Shown piece after piece: positions 1 to 6,380 of a stretch of 7,590 nt of DNA. Made by a program: the position numbers and the translations under genes. The number at the start of each line of letters is the position of its first letter. Position 1 is the first letter of the stretch. Below the pieces are notes generated by a model, which had not been told where the DNA came from, ran no database searches, and saw only the letters and a list, made by a program, of their open reading frames with translations. The stretch is from Pseudomonadales bacterium (GTDB lineage: Bacteria > Pseudomonadota > Gammaproteobacteria > Pseudomonadales > Azotimanducaceae). The stretch lies in contig SKXG01000242.1 of assembly GCA_007128525.1 (NCBI GenBank), forward strand, positions 1 to 7,590, given 5' to 3'.

Positions 1-708
1 AATGAGCATCAAGACAGCAGTCTTGGTGCCGTACAGCGACAGAAATACGGTGCTGCCCGGCGTCGCGCGTGGGTAGGCATCTGCCAGCCAGGCCGACAGT
101 GGTGCGGCCGCAGCGTGAATCAGGATGCCGGCAAGCAGCAATGCGCTGTAAACATTGTCCAGCGGCAGCGCGGTAACACTGATGTCGCCGGTCTGAGTCT
201 TCAGTCCCTCGATACCGATTTTCAGCGCCAGTCCAGCCATCAGGTGCATCAGCGCGTAGCGCAAGCCTGCTGCACGGGAGTTTTCGCAGTCCCCAGACCA
301 GATCAACAGCGTCGAAAACACCAGCAGCAACTGCCAGAACACAAACAGGCTGACCAGGTCGCCGGCAAAACAGGCGTTGATGGCAGCCGCGGCGCAGCCA
401 AAAGCGCCGAGCAATTCGGCGCGGGTCGCCTGGTTCAATACGAACAGCGCCGAGAACAGCGTCATCAATGCCAGGCTGGCGCCAAACAGTCGCCTTAAGG
501 GGCTGCCATCGACAGGGCTGAGTTCGTAAGCCAGAAAGTTAACGCCGGCGTTGGCGCCGTCCGGGATCTGCCAGATCCACCACAGTGTGACCAACGGTGC
601 GAGCAGCATCAGCGCCTGGCGCAAGCGGCCGTTGATCAGCGTCAGGGCAAAGCCGGTCAGCAGCAGGAAGAGTCCGGGCGGCCAATAGAAGCTGGTGATC
701 TCAATCAT
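1..708 (-). CDS. Third ND5/MrpD-type proton-channel subunit, partial (C-terminus beyond left edge)
   Basis: An open frame of 236 codons starts at ATG 708-706 (MIEITSFYWPPG) and runs off the left edge without a stop. A GAGG Shine-Dalgarno (716-719 on the plus strand) lies 7 bases upstream, inside the stop region of the previous gene. The protein is highly hydrophobic. It aligns with the MrpD/NuoL/NuoM proton-conducting family through the segment HAAAAPLSAWLADAYPRAT (198-216) and a following GTKTAV motif with conserved-type Lys229. His155 also looks conserved. Residues that matter elsewhere in the family are different here: the TM5 glutamate position is Gln126 (FVFWQL), the TM7 lysine position is His198, and PLH is PLS. 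It probably belongs to the divergent 'subunit D family' copies that accompany Mrp operons in proteobacteria, and acts as an accessory membrane subunit of the complex. Proton translocation through it is doubtful. It is the last visible gene of the minus-strand operon, 9 bases after its neighbour. Confidence 0.85.
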   Translation of the reverse strand, partial: MIEITSFYWPPGLFLLLTGFALTLINGRLRQALMLLAPLVTLWWIWQIPDGANAGVNFLAYELSPVDGSPLRRLFGASLALMTLFSALFVLNQATRAELLGAFGCAAAAINACFAGDLVSLFVFWQLLLVFSTLLIWSGDCENSRAAGLRYALMHLMAGLALKIGIEGLKTQTGDISVTALPLDNVYSALLLAGILIHAAAAPLSAWLADAYPRATPGSTVFLSLYGTKTAVLMLI

Positions 709-717
709 GCGTCGTCC

Positions 718-2169
718 TCAGCTCCCGAACAGCTGCACTTCGAGGCCATGCGCGGGCCTGTTGTACACGAAAAAGGCCAGGGTCATCAGTGCTGTGGCGG
801 TTATGGCAATCAGGATTGGCCAGGGTGCCTCGCCATGCTGATCCTGCTCATCGGGCCGTCGAATCCAGGCGCTGTACAGGATGGGCAGGAAATAGGCGGC
901 ATTGAGCAGCCCGCTCGCCATGATGGTAACGGGTACAACAAGATTGTCCGCCTGCAGAGCGCCTGACAGCACGTACCACTTGGAGATAAAGCCGGCGGTA
1001 GGTGGCATGCCGATCATGGACAGCGCGCCGATGCTGAACGCAGCCATGGTCAAAGGCATTCTATAGCCGATGCCGGCGAGCTGACTCAGTTCGGTTTTCT
1101 TGCTCGCCGTATAGATGGCGCCGGCAGCAAAGAACAGCGTGATCTTGCCGAAGGCGTGCGACACCAGGTGCAGTGCCGCACCCGGTGCCGCCAGTGGTGC
1201 CAGTGCACAGACAGCGAGGACAATGAAGGCGAGCTGACCTACGGTGGAATAGGCGAGCAGGCGCTTTAAGTTGGTCTGCTGCAAGGCCACGATACTGGCG
1301 GCAATGGTTGTGAAGGCCGCGACATAAATCACCAGCTCGGTGCCGATGGCTGGCAGGTTGTCGGCGCCGAATACGTACACGACGAGCTTGATGATCACGA
1401 AAACGCCCGATTTCACAACCGCAACGGCATGCAGCAGTGCACTGACCGGCGTGGGCGCCACCATGGCTGCAGGCAGCCAGCGATGTACCGGCATAAGGGC
1501 GGCCTTGCCCGTGCCAAAGACGAACAACACGAACAACAGCCCAAGCGTCAGGCTGGGAATGTCTTCGCCGTACAAACCGCCGGGAACGAAGTCCAGGGTG
1601 CCGGTAAGCTGCCAGGTCCAGATCAGCGCCGGCAGAAAGAAGCCTATCGATGTACAGAGCAGGATGCCCAGATAGACACGTGCCGCTTTCACCGCATTGG
1701 GGTCACCCTTGTGGGCAACCAGCAGGTAAGTGCTCAGCGTCAGCGCTTCGTAGCACAGAAACAGCGTCAGCAGGTTGCCGGCAAAGGCGATGCCCATGGT
1801 GGCGGACAGCGCGATGGCAAAACAGGCGTAAAAACGCGTTTGATGCGCTTCGTGATTGCCGCGCATATAGCCAATGGAATAGATGGAATTAAAGATCCAC
1901 AGCAGTGACGCCAGACCGGCAAACAGCATGCCCAGAGGCTCCACGCGAAAGGCCAGTTGCACGCCCGGCAACAGCTCGGCAATGACCAGCTCAGGGCGCA
2001 ACCCGGCCTGAACCGCAGGCACCAGTGACCAGACGGCGAGCGCCAACGCAAACGCCGTGGCCAGCGTCACGGTCTCACGCAGGTTTGGATTGCGGCGTGC
2101 CAGCCCGATGCCGACTGCGCCGAGCAGGGGCAGTCCCAGCGCCAGTCCGATCTGTATCGCGTCAGTCAC
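718..2169 (-). CDS. Second ND5/MrpD-type proton-channel subunit (MrpA N-module-like)
   Basis: 483 residues with about 14 hydrophobic segments; a proton-conducting antiporter-like subunit of the NuoL/MrpA/MrpD family in the cytoplasmic membrane. The family's functional residues are present: Glu141 in FLCYEALTLSTYLL, Lys222 in FGTGKAALMPVH, Lys253 in HAVAVVKSGVF, His334 and His338 followed by Lys342 in HLVSHAFGK, and Lys397 in FISKW. The stretch WLPAAMVAPTPVSALLHA (231-248) is closer to the NuoL and MrpA pattern (WLPxAMxAPTPVSAxLHSATMVKAG) than to MrpD, so this protein may supply the ND5-like half of MrpA, which otherwise is missing from the operon. It lacks the ND6-like C-terminal extension of a normal MrpA. 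The start is GTG at 2169-2167, overlapping the end of mrpD by 8 bases, with GGAG (2177-2180 on the plus strand) 7 bases upstream. Assignment to the family is firm; naming it MrpA-N rather than a second MrpD is inference. Confidence 0.92.
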   Translation of the reverse strand: MTDAIQIGLALGLPLLGAVGIGLARRNPNLRETVTLATAFALALAVWSLVPAVQAGLRPELVIAELLPGVQLAFRVEPLGMLFAGLASLLWIFNSIYSIGYMRGNHEAHQTRFYACFAIALSATMGIAFAGNLLTLFLCYEALTLSTYLLVAHKGDPNAVKAARVYLGILLCTSIGFFLPALIWTWQLTGTLDFVPGGLYGEDIPSLTLGLLFVLFVFGTGKAALMPVHRWLPAAMVAPTPVSALLHAVAVVKSGVFVIIKLVVYVFGADNLPAIGTELVIYVAAFTTIAASIVALQQTNLKRLLAYSTVGQLAFIVLAVCALAPLAAPGAALHLVSHAFGKITLFFAAGAIYTASKKTELSQLAGIGYRMPLTMAAFSIGALSMIGMPPTAGFISKWYVLSGALQADNLVVPVTIMASGLLNAAYFLPILYSAWIRRPDEQDQHGEAPWPILIAITATALMTLAFFVYNRPAHGLEVQLFGS

Positions 2170-3667
2170 AGCAGGACTCCAGCAGCAGCTCGGCGGCGCC
2201 GGTGGCCAGCGTCAGAGGCAGCTGTGGCTGCAGCCCGAAGTACACATTGGCGGCGACCCCAAGCCAGACCAGCACCAGCATCCAGGACGGCGCCTCGCGC
2301 ACGGACGCGACTGCCGTGCTGGCATGGGCAAACCAGGTGGTTTCGACAATGCGCCAGATGTACACCACGGCCATCAGCGAGCTGGTCACTATGGCGATGA
2401 TGGGCACCAAACCCCAGGGACCGACTTCCAGGGCCGCGACGATCAGCTGCCATTTGCTGACAAAGCCGGCTGTACCCGGGACGCCGATCAGACTTAGTCC
2501 GGCTGCGGCAAAGGCCGACATGGTCCAGGGCATATGCCGGGCCACGCCACCGAGTTCACTCAGGCGCAACTGGACCAGGCGCACGCCGAGGCAGGCAACG
2601 GCGAGAAAAAGTACCCCCTTGATCAGTGCGTGATTGAACATGTGCAGCACGGCTGCGCTGAGGCCTGTGGTGCTGATCAGGCCGGCCCCCAGCAGAATGT
2701 AGCCAACCTGTGCAATGGAGGAGTAGGCGAGCAGGCGCTTGAGATTGTCCTCGAACATCGCCACCCACGAACCCACGATCATCGCCGCCAGGGCGAGCGG
2801 TAGCAGTAGTCCGGCAAAGTGCAGCGCATGGTTGGGAATGCTTTCCTGGAAGATCAAAAAGTCGAAGCGCAGCAGCACATAGATGGCCACTTTGGTGGAG
2901 CAGGCGGCGAGAAAGGCCGTAACGATATGTGGTGCCCGGGTGTAGGCATTGGGCAGCCAGATGTGCAGCGGGAACAGGGCGGCTTTCAGGGCCAGGCCAA
3001 CGGTAATAAATGCGGCAGCTGCCATGACCGGCCGGCTATCAGCAACCTGCTCGAGCCGCACACCCATGTCGGCCAGGTTCAGCGTGCCGGTCATCATGTA
3101 AATCAGGCCGACGCCGACCAGGTAAAAAGTGGCGCCGATGGTCCCCATGACGATGTAGGTGAAAACCGCCGCCAGCGCCCGCCGGTCACGGCCGGCAGCC
3201 ACCAGGACATAAGTGGCCAGCGAGGAGATCTCCATGAACACGAAAATATTGAAGGCATCACCGGATACCAGAATGCCAATCAGTCCACCGAGTGTTAGCA
3301 GCCAAACGGCATAGAACAGCGGCTGCCGGATCGATTGAATCTGTGCGGCAATGGGCACGCGAGCAGCGAGCAGCATCAATGTAGACGCGCCAGTGACGAT
3401 CAGGAGCAGCAGTGCACTGAAGCTGTCGATGCGCAGCTCAATGCCCATCGGTGCCGGCCAGGCGCCCATGGCGTATTGCCAGGTTGCGCCTGCCAGCAAC
3501 TCGGTCGTAATGACTACGGCAATGCCGAAGCTGAGCAATGACGTCAGCGTGCAGGCCAGCCAGGCCAGATGTCGCGCCCGCATCATGGCGACCAGCGGCA
3601 CGGCAATCAGTGGCACGATCACCTGCAGTGCCGGCAACTGATTGTAGATGGCCTCGTCCAGCGTCAT
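2162..3667 (-). CDS. mrpD: Na+/H+ antiporter subunit D (MrpD/MnhD)
   Basis: 501 residues, the usual MrpD length, with about 14 membrane helices. MrpD is one of the two ND5/ND4-like channel subunits of Mrp antiporters and is thought to conduct protons in exchange for cations. Signature residues are intact: Glu146 in IFVFMEISSLATYVLVA, Lys228 in GLALKAALFPLHIWLPNAY, Lys259 in CSTKVAIYVLLR, His342 and His346 with Lys350 in LHMFNHALIKG, and Lys405 in FVSKWQL. EDNLKRLLAYSSIAQVGY (306-323) is the typical loop motif. The ATG at 3667-3665 follows the mrpC stop by 2 bases; no strong Shine-Dalgarno is visible, suggesting translational coupling. The last codons, encoding an unusual ESCCD tail, overlap the next gene's start and carry its ribosome binding site, so that tail may reflect overlap constraint rather than function. 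Of the three paralogues in the operon this is the most canonical MrpD. Confidence 0.97.
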   Translation of the reverse strand: MTLDEAIYNQLPALQVIVPLIAVPLVAMMRARHLAWLACTLTSLLSFGIAVVITTELLAGATWQYAMGAWPAPMGIELRIDSFSALLLLIVTGASTLMLLAARVPIAAQIQSIRQPLFYAVWLLTLGGLIGILVSGDAFNIFVFMEISSLATYVLVAAGRDRRALAAVFTYIVMGTIGATFYLVGVGLIYMMTGTLNLADMGVRLEQVADSRPVMAAAAFITVGLALKAALFPLHIWLPNAYTRAPHIVTAFLAACSTKVAIYVLLRFDFLIFQESIPNHALHFAGLLLPLALAAMIVGSWVAMFEDNLKRLLAYSSIAQVGYILLGAGLISTTGLSAAVLHMFNHALIKGVLFLAVACLGVRLVQLRLSELGGVARHMPWTMSAFAAAGLSLIGVPGTAGFVSKWQLIVAALEVGPWGLVPIIAIVTSSLMAVVYIWRIVETTWFAHASTAVASVREAPSWMLVLVWLGVAANVYFGLQPQLPLTLATGAAELLLESCCD

Positions 3668-3669
3668 GG

Positions 3670-4035
3670 TCAGCTCAGGTACCTGTCTAGCTCACGCATC
3701 TCGCTTTCTTCGATGGTGCCGTACTCCTCCTTGATGCGAACGATGACGGCCAGTGCCAGCGCCGTTGTGGCGATACCGACAACGATGGCTGTCAGAATCA
3801 GGACCTGTGGCAATGGGTTGGCGTATATCTGGTCGACCAGGTCGGTGTCCCGAATGATGGGTGCGGTACCCTCGTCGATCTTGTCCAGCGTCACATAGAA
3901 CAGGAACACTGCACTCTGGAAGATCGACAGACCAATCAGCTTCTTGATCAGATTGCTCTTGTGAATGATCGCGAACAAGCCGGTCATCAGCAACAGCACG
4001 AACACCCAGTAGTTGAACAAGCCCAATATTTCCAT
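3670..4035 (-). CDS. mrpC: Na+/H+ antiporter subunit C (MrpC/MnhC, NuoK-like)
   Basis: 121 residues with three predicted membrane helices (about 8-25, 32-50 and 75-100), matching the MrpC/NuoK family (MrpC is usually about 110-125 residues). Diagnostic segments are IGLSIFQSAVFLFYV (34-48) and NPLPQVLILTAIVVGIATTA (73-92); the latter is the classic MrpC/MbhG motif. In the complex it sits between the MrpD channel and the MrpA/G side, homologous to complex I NuoK. The ATG at 4035-4033 overlaps the stop of the preceding fused MrpB gene by one base (TGATG). An AGGGA lies about 9 bases before the start. The charged tail RIKEEYGTIEESEMRELDRY is probably cytoplasmic. Confidence 0.96.
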   Translation of the reverse strand: MEILGLFNYWVFVLLLMTGLFAIIHKSNLIKKLIGLSIFQSAVFLFYVTLDKIDEGTAPIIRDTDLVDQIYANPLPQVLILTAIVVGIATTALALAVIVRIKEEYGTIEESEMRELDRYLS

Positions 4036-5024
4036 CAGTGTGGATCCCTGGCCGCAAAGGCGTGGTAGATGGATAACAGAACGCCGGTCACGGTCATGCC
4101 GACACCGAGTTCGATCAGCAACAGGCCCCAGTGCTGACCGGCTATCGGATCAGTCATCAGTACCGAGTAGTCGAGAAAGTTGCCACCGAGCAGCATGCTG
4201 GCGATGCCGACGCCGCCGTAGAGCAGAACGCCACCGAGCGACAGACCGTAGAGCAGGTTTGGTGGTACCAGTGCCAGCGATGGCCGTTCACCTTCAACCA
4301 GGCCATACAGTATGACGCCGGCCGCAATCAGCGCGCCGGCCTGAAAGCCGCCGCCCGGGCCATACTCGCCATGAAACTGGACGTACAGACCAAACAGGAT
4401 GATAAAGGGAGCCAGCAGTTTGCCGATGACATGCGGAATGGTGTGTTGTCGCAACCGGATGGTGTTGTCAGGAATCCGGCGCGGGTTGGGCAGCAGGTCG
4501 TTGCGACCGGCGCTGAGCAAAAAGAGCACGCCGATGCCGGCGGTCAGAATGACCAGTACCTCACCGAAGGTGTCGTAGCCGCGAAAGCTGCCGAGCACAG
4601 CCGTGACGACATTGGGTATGTCGATCAGTATGGGGGTCTGCTCCAGGTACCAGGGCGCCACATGCTGGTGCACGGGAGCTTCCGGGTCACCAATGCGCGG
4701 ATTGTCCTGGGTGGAGTACAGCAGTGCCACCAGTGCCAGCACCATGATGGCAATGCTGAGCCAGCGATACTTGGGGCGATGACGTTGCTCGGCTTCGGCT
4801 GTCAGTGCCAGTGCGCCGAGGGCCAGTACAGTTGAGATCCCGGCACCGATGGCGGCCTCGGTCAGGGCGACGTCAGCGGCGTCAAGCAGAAACAGATTGG
4901 TCGCCATCAGCAGGCTGAATATGGCGCTGAGCATGACGGCCACGAACAGGTTGTGTTCACGAACGATCGCTATGGCAACCAGTACCATCATCGACAGCAA
5001 GAAGGTGCCGAACACCAGCGTCAT
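4035..5024 (-). CDS. mrpB: Fused MbhD-MbhE-MnhB subunit (MrpA C-terminal domain + MrpB)
   Basis: 329 residues, more than twice a standalone MrpB (about 140). Three modules are visible. Residues 1-75 are MbhD/DUF4040-like, with DAADVALTEAAIGAGIST (48-65). Residues 87-172 are MbhE-like (the distal C-terminal part of MrpA), with VVTAVLGSFRGYDTFGEVLV (139-158). Residues 193-325 are MnhB, with the signature HGEYGPGGGFQAGAL (218-232). The first two modules are the ND6-like tail that classical MrpA proteins carry at their C-terminus, so here MrpA has been split and its tail joined to MrpB. Glu56 of the DUF4040 motif is the type of membrane acidic residue thought to take part in the ion path. The ATG at 5024-5022 overlaps the mrpG stop by 4 bases (ATGA); AGGAG lies 11 bases upstream. 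Annotation pipelines may call this 'Na+/H+ antiporter subunit B' or 'DUF4040 domain protein'. The domain calls are confident; the ion route is known only from homologues. Confidence 0.95.
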   Translation of the reverse strand: MTLVFGTFLLSMMVLVAIAIVREHNLFVAVMLSAIFSLLMATNLFLLDAADVALTEAAIGAGISTVLALGALALTAEAEQRHRPKYRWLSIAIMVLALVALLYSTQDNPRIGDPEAPVHQHVAPWYLEQTPILIDIPNVVTAVLGSFRGYDTFGEVLVILTAGIGVLFLLSAGRNDLLPNPRRIPDNTIRLRQHTIPHVIGKLLAPFIILFGLYVQFHGEYGPGGGFQAGALIAAGVILYGLVEGERPSLALVPPNLLYGLSLGGVLLYGGVGIASMLLGGNFLDYSVLMTDPIAGQHWGLLLIELGVGMTVTGVLLSIYHAFAARDPH

Positions 5025-5377
5025 GACGGTTTCGACTCCTGGTCCTTGAACTCATCAACATTCAAAGGCCGCGCGCCGCGTGGTCGCAGGCCCGACAACT
5101 GTGCTGCATTGGTCAGGGCGTAGGCACCGGTCGGACTGGTCAGCATCAGGAACAGCATGATGGCCAGCAGCTTGCCGGATGTCAGTGACACACCGGACTG
5201 AACGATCAGACCGGCAAGCACCAGGAAGGGCCCCAGAATTTCGGTGACACTGGCCGAGTGGACGCGAGTGTACAGATCCGGCATGCGCAACACGCCGATG
5301 CCGCCGACCAGGACGAAGAAGCTGCCGCTGATCATCAGGATCCAGGTCAGTATCGACGCCCAGTCAATGGCAGCCAT
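5021..5377 (-). CDS. mrpG: Na+/H+ antiporter subunit G (MrpG/MnhG)
   Basis: 118 residues with three membrane helices and the MnhG/PhaG signature GGIGVLRMPDLYTRVHSAS (25-43), followed by LGPFLVLAGLIVQSG and the third-helix motif MLFLMLTSPTGAYALTNAA (74-92). This is a small integral subunit of the Mrp complex, equivalent to archaeal MbhC. A hydrophilic tail of about 25 residues (from about residue 94) is rich in Arg, Lys and acidic residues and probably cytoplasmic. The ATG at 5377-5375 overlaps the mrpF stop codon by one base (TAATG), with GGAGAG about 8 bases before it. Length and motifs are typical of the family. Confidence 0.96.
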   Translation of the reverse strand: MAAIDWASILTWILMISGSFFVLVGGIGVLRMPDLYTRVHSASVTEILGPFLVLAGLIVQSGVSLTSGKLLAIMLFLMLTSPTGAYALTNAAQLSGLRPRGARPLNVDEFKDQESKPS

Positions 5378-5667
5378 TATCGCGACTCTCCGGATTTGTC
5401 GGCTGTATCCGAATGGCTCTGCACACGGTGCTGGAAGAACTCCAATACGGCCAGTACGCCAATAAAGTTGATAAGTGCGTAGGTCAGTGCCAGATCCAGA
5501 AAGTCCGGGCGATCGGCAAGAAAGGCGATCAGTGCCATCAGGATGACGGTTTTGGTGCCGAACATGTTAGCAGCCAGGATGCGGTCATACACGGTTGGCC
5601 CGAGCAGTGCGCGGACCAGCACCAGTGCCATAGTGACCAGGATTGCGATGGCTGCGGTTACGAACAT
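5377..5667 (-). CDS. mrpF: Na+/H+ antiporter subunit F (MrpF/MnhF)
   Basis: 96 residues with three membrane helices. The MrpF signature is RALLGPTVYDRILAANMFGT (19-38), with the conserved Asp28-Arg29 pair, and then PDFLDLALTYALINFIGVLA (54-73). It is a small subunit of the antiporter complex, equivalent to archaeal MbhB. The ATG at 5667-5665 is three bases past the mrpE stop and is in the same frame as mrpE (stop TGA, then CAG, then ATG). No clear Shine-Dalgarno is visible, so its translation probably depends on mrpE. The tail QHRVQSHSDTADKSGESR is hydrophilic. Confidence 0.95.
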   Translation of the reverse strand: MFVTAAIAILVTMALVLVRALLGPTVYDRILAANMFGTKTVILMALIAFLADRPDFLDLALTYALINFIGVLAVLEFFQHRVQSHSDTADKSGESR

Positions 5668-5670
5668 CTG

Positions 5671-6174
5671 TCAGTCAGTCGCCGGTCCGGTGGTGGAAAT
5701 GCTGACGCCGCGCATCAGCTGTTCAATGTGTCGTTTCAGTTCGCCGTCTGCGAGGCTGCGGGCCGTCTCGGTCGTCAGGCAGTGCACCAGAACCTGATTT
5801 CCATCAATGGCCAGCGTGACGGTGCCCGGGGTCAGCGTGATCGAGTTGCCGAAGATGGCTATACCGACGGGGCTCAAGGGTCTGGCATCCAGCGTCACGA
5901 GCCGCGGACGTACCGGCATGTGTGGGCTCAGGACTATGCGCGTGACGTCCAGGTTCGATTTGATCAGCTGCCACGACAGCCACAACCAGTATCGGGGCAA
6001 GCGGTGCAATATGTGGAGCGAGAACACATCGCCCGAGAAAAAGCCCATGCGCTGGCTGATCAGCACGACCAGCGTGCAGCTCGCCAGGCCCAGCCCCAGC
6101 AGCAGCGGTGTATAGATGCCTGACCAGAGCAGCCAGGTTGCAGCCAGGCAGGCAAAGAGCACCAGTTGACGCAT
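5671..6174 (-). CDS. mrpE: Na+/H+ antiporter subunit E (MrpE/MnhE)
   Basis: 167 residues, normal MrpE length. The N-terminal 40 residues form two closely spaced hydrophobic helices. The rest is a soluble-facing domain with the family signature AIFGNSITLTPGTVTLAIDG (106-125) and the upstream IKSNLDVTRIVLSPHMPVRP (71-90). MrpE is the first-transcribed gene here and corresponds to archaeal MbhA; it is needed for assembly or full activity of Mrp complexes in other bacteria. The ATG at 6174-6172 is supported by GGAGG (6179-6183 on the plus strand, spacing 4). It is the promoter-proximal gene of the whole minus-strand operon, facing the divergent molybdenum hydroxylase genes across 206 bases. Confidence 0.95.
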   Translation of the reverse strand: MRQLVLFACLAATWLLWSGIYTPLLLGLGLASCTLVVLISQRMGFFSGDVFSLHILHRLPRYWLWLSWQLIKSNLDVTRIVLSPHMPVRPRLVTLDARPLSPVGIAIFGNSITLTPGTVTLAIDGNQVLVHCLTTETARSLADGELKRHIEQLMRGVSISTTGPATD

Positions 6175-6275
6175 ACGGCCTCCGGTTCGGTGGCGCTTTC
6201 AGGGCTCTGATCGGCCCACGTTGGCAGTCGGCTTGGAATTCGTTCATTCTTGCGCGCCGCCACCTTGTCTGACTC

Positions 6276-6291
6276 TACCCTTGATGGGGTA
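6276..6291. repeat. Inverted repeat TACCC-N6-GGGTA, possible operator
   Basis: Perfect 5-base arms TACCC (6276-6280) and GGGTA (6287-6291) around TTGATG. The repeat overlaps the candidate -10 element and fills much of the spacer of the candidate antiporter-operon promoter. This is the sort of place where a repressor or MerR-type activator binds, but arms this short occur by chance in GC-rich DNA. Confidence 0.25.
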
Positions 6292-6304
6292 TCCCGGTCA
6301 TGTG

Positions 6305-6351
6305 TTGCTGACTTGCTAACGTCACCAGCCGGCCGCCACAATCATAGCAAG
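6305..6351. repeat. TTGCTA-type repeat cluster: tandem pair plus distal inverted copy
   Basis: TTGCTGAC (6305-6312) is directly followed by TTGCTAAC (6313-6320), matching 7 of 8 bases. CTTGCTA (6312-6318) also forms a perfect 7-base inverted repeat with TAGCAAG (6345-6351). The centres of these two arms are 33 bases apart, about three helical turns. The cluster ends 15 bases before the Shine-Dalgarno of the molybdenum hydroxylase small-subunit gene. It could be a multi-site operator; there is no independent support. Confidence 0.3.
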
Positions 6352-6366
6352 GCTGCCGGAGTGGCG

Positions 6367-6372
6367 AGGAGG
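6367..6372 (+). promoter_or_regulatory. Perfect Shine-Dalgarno AGGAGG for the molybdenum hydroxylase small subunit
   Basis: AGGAGG lies 8 bases before the ATG at 6381, an optimal ribosome binding site that fixes this start. It is stronger than any site inside the antiporter operon. Confidence 0.85.
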
Positions 6373-6380
6373 AGATTGAG

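Larger units (their letters stand above)
6175..6380. promoter_or_regulatory. Divergent intergenic control region
   Basis: A 206-base stretch without a supported gene between the two divergent blocks, which must hold the promoters for both. It contains short repeats described separately, plus weak matches to sigma70 elements. Minus strand: ATGACC (plus strand 6296-6301) and TAGAGT (plus strand 6272-6277) with an 18-base spacer, 4/6 matches each. Plus strand: TTGCTA (6313-6318) and CACAAT (6337-6342), also an 18-base spacer and 4/6 matches each. The promoter calls are guesses; that the region is regulatory follows from its position. Confidence 0.5.

Noticed and set aside
1..708. Third channel gene as a pseudogene because key residues are missing
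   Set aside because: 236 codons are open with no stop or frameshift. The start has a good ribosome binding site, and the hydrophobic pattern and other family motifs are intact.
2162..2195. Cys-Cys near the MrpD C-terminus (ESCCD) as a metal or lipid site
   Set aside because: The codons coincide with the Shine-Dalgarno and start of the next gene, so overlap constraint explains them without a function.
1..3667. Respiratory complex I (nuoL, nuoM, nuoN) as the identity of the three channel genes
   Set aside because: They are cotranscribed with MrpE, MrpF, MrpG, MnhB and MrpC homologues, which complex I operons do not contain. No other Nuo subunit is visible apart from the NuoK-like MrpC.
5413..6123. 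A 236-codon open frame on the plus strand (and similar ones at 4131-4835, 1429-1908, 2025-2633, 2819-3298)
   Set aside because: All lie antisense to clearly recognised minus-strand antiporter genes. Their translations are rich in Gln, His, Arg and Gly with no family resemblance, as expected from GC-rich antisense frames.
1..6174. A membrane-bound hydrogenase or sulfane reductase operon
   Set aside because: The gene order resembles the pumping module, but no catalytic subunit (NiFe-site CxxC motifs, small-subunit cysteines or 8Fe ferredoxin-like protein) is encoded inside the window. The idea is kept only as a question about the flanking region.
6175..6380. A riboswitch (for example a molybdenum cofactor or sodium sensor) in the intergenic region
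   Set aside because: The leader is short and I could not find a conserved riboswitch core. Only short repeats are visible.
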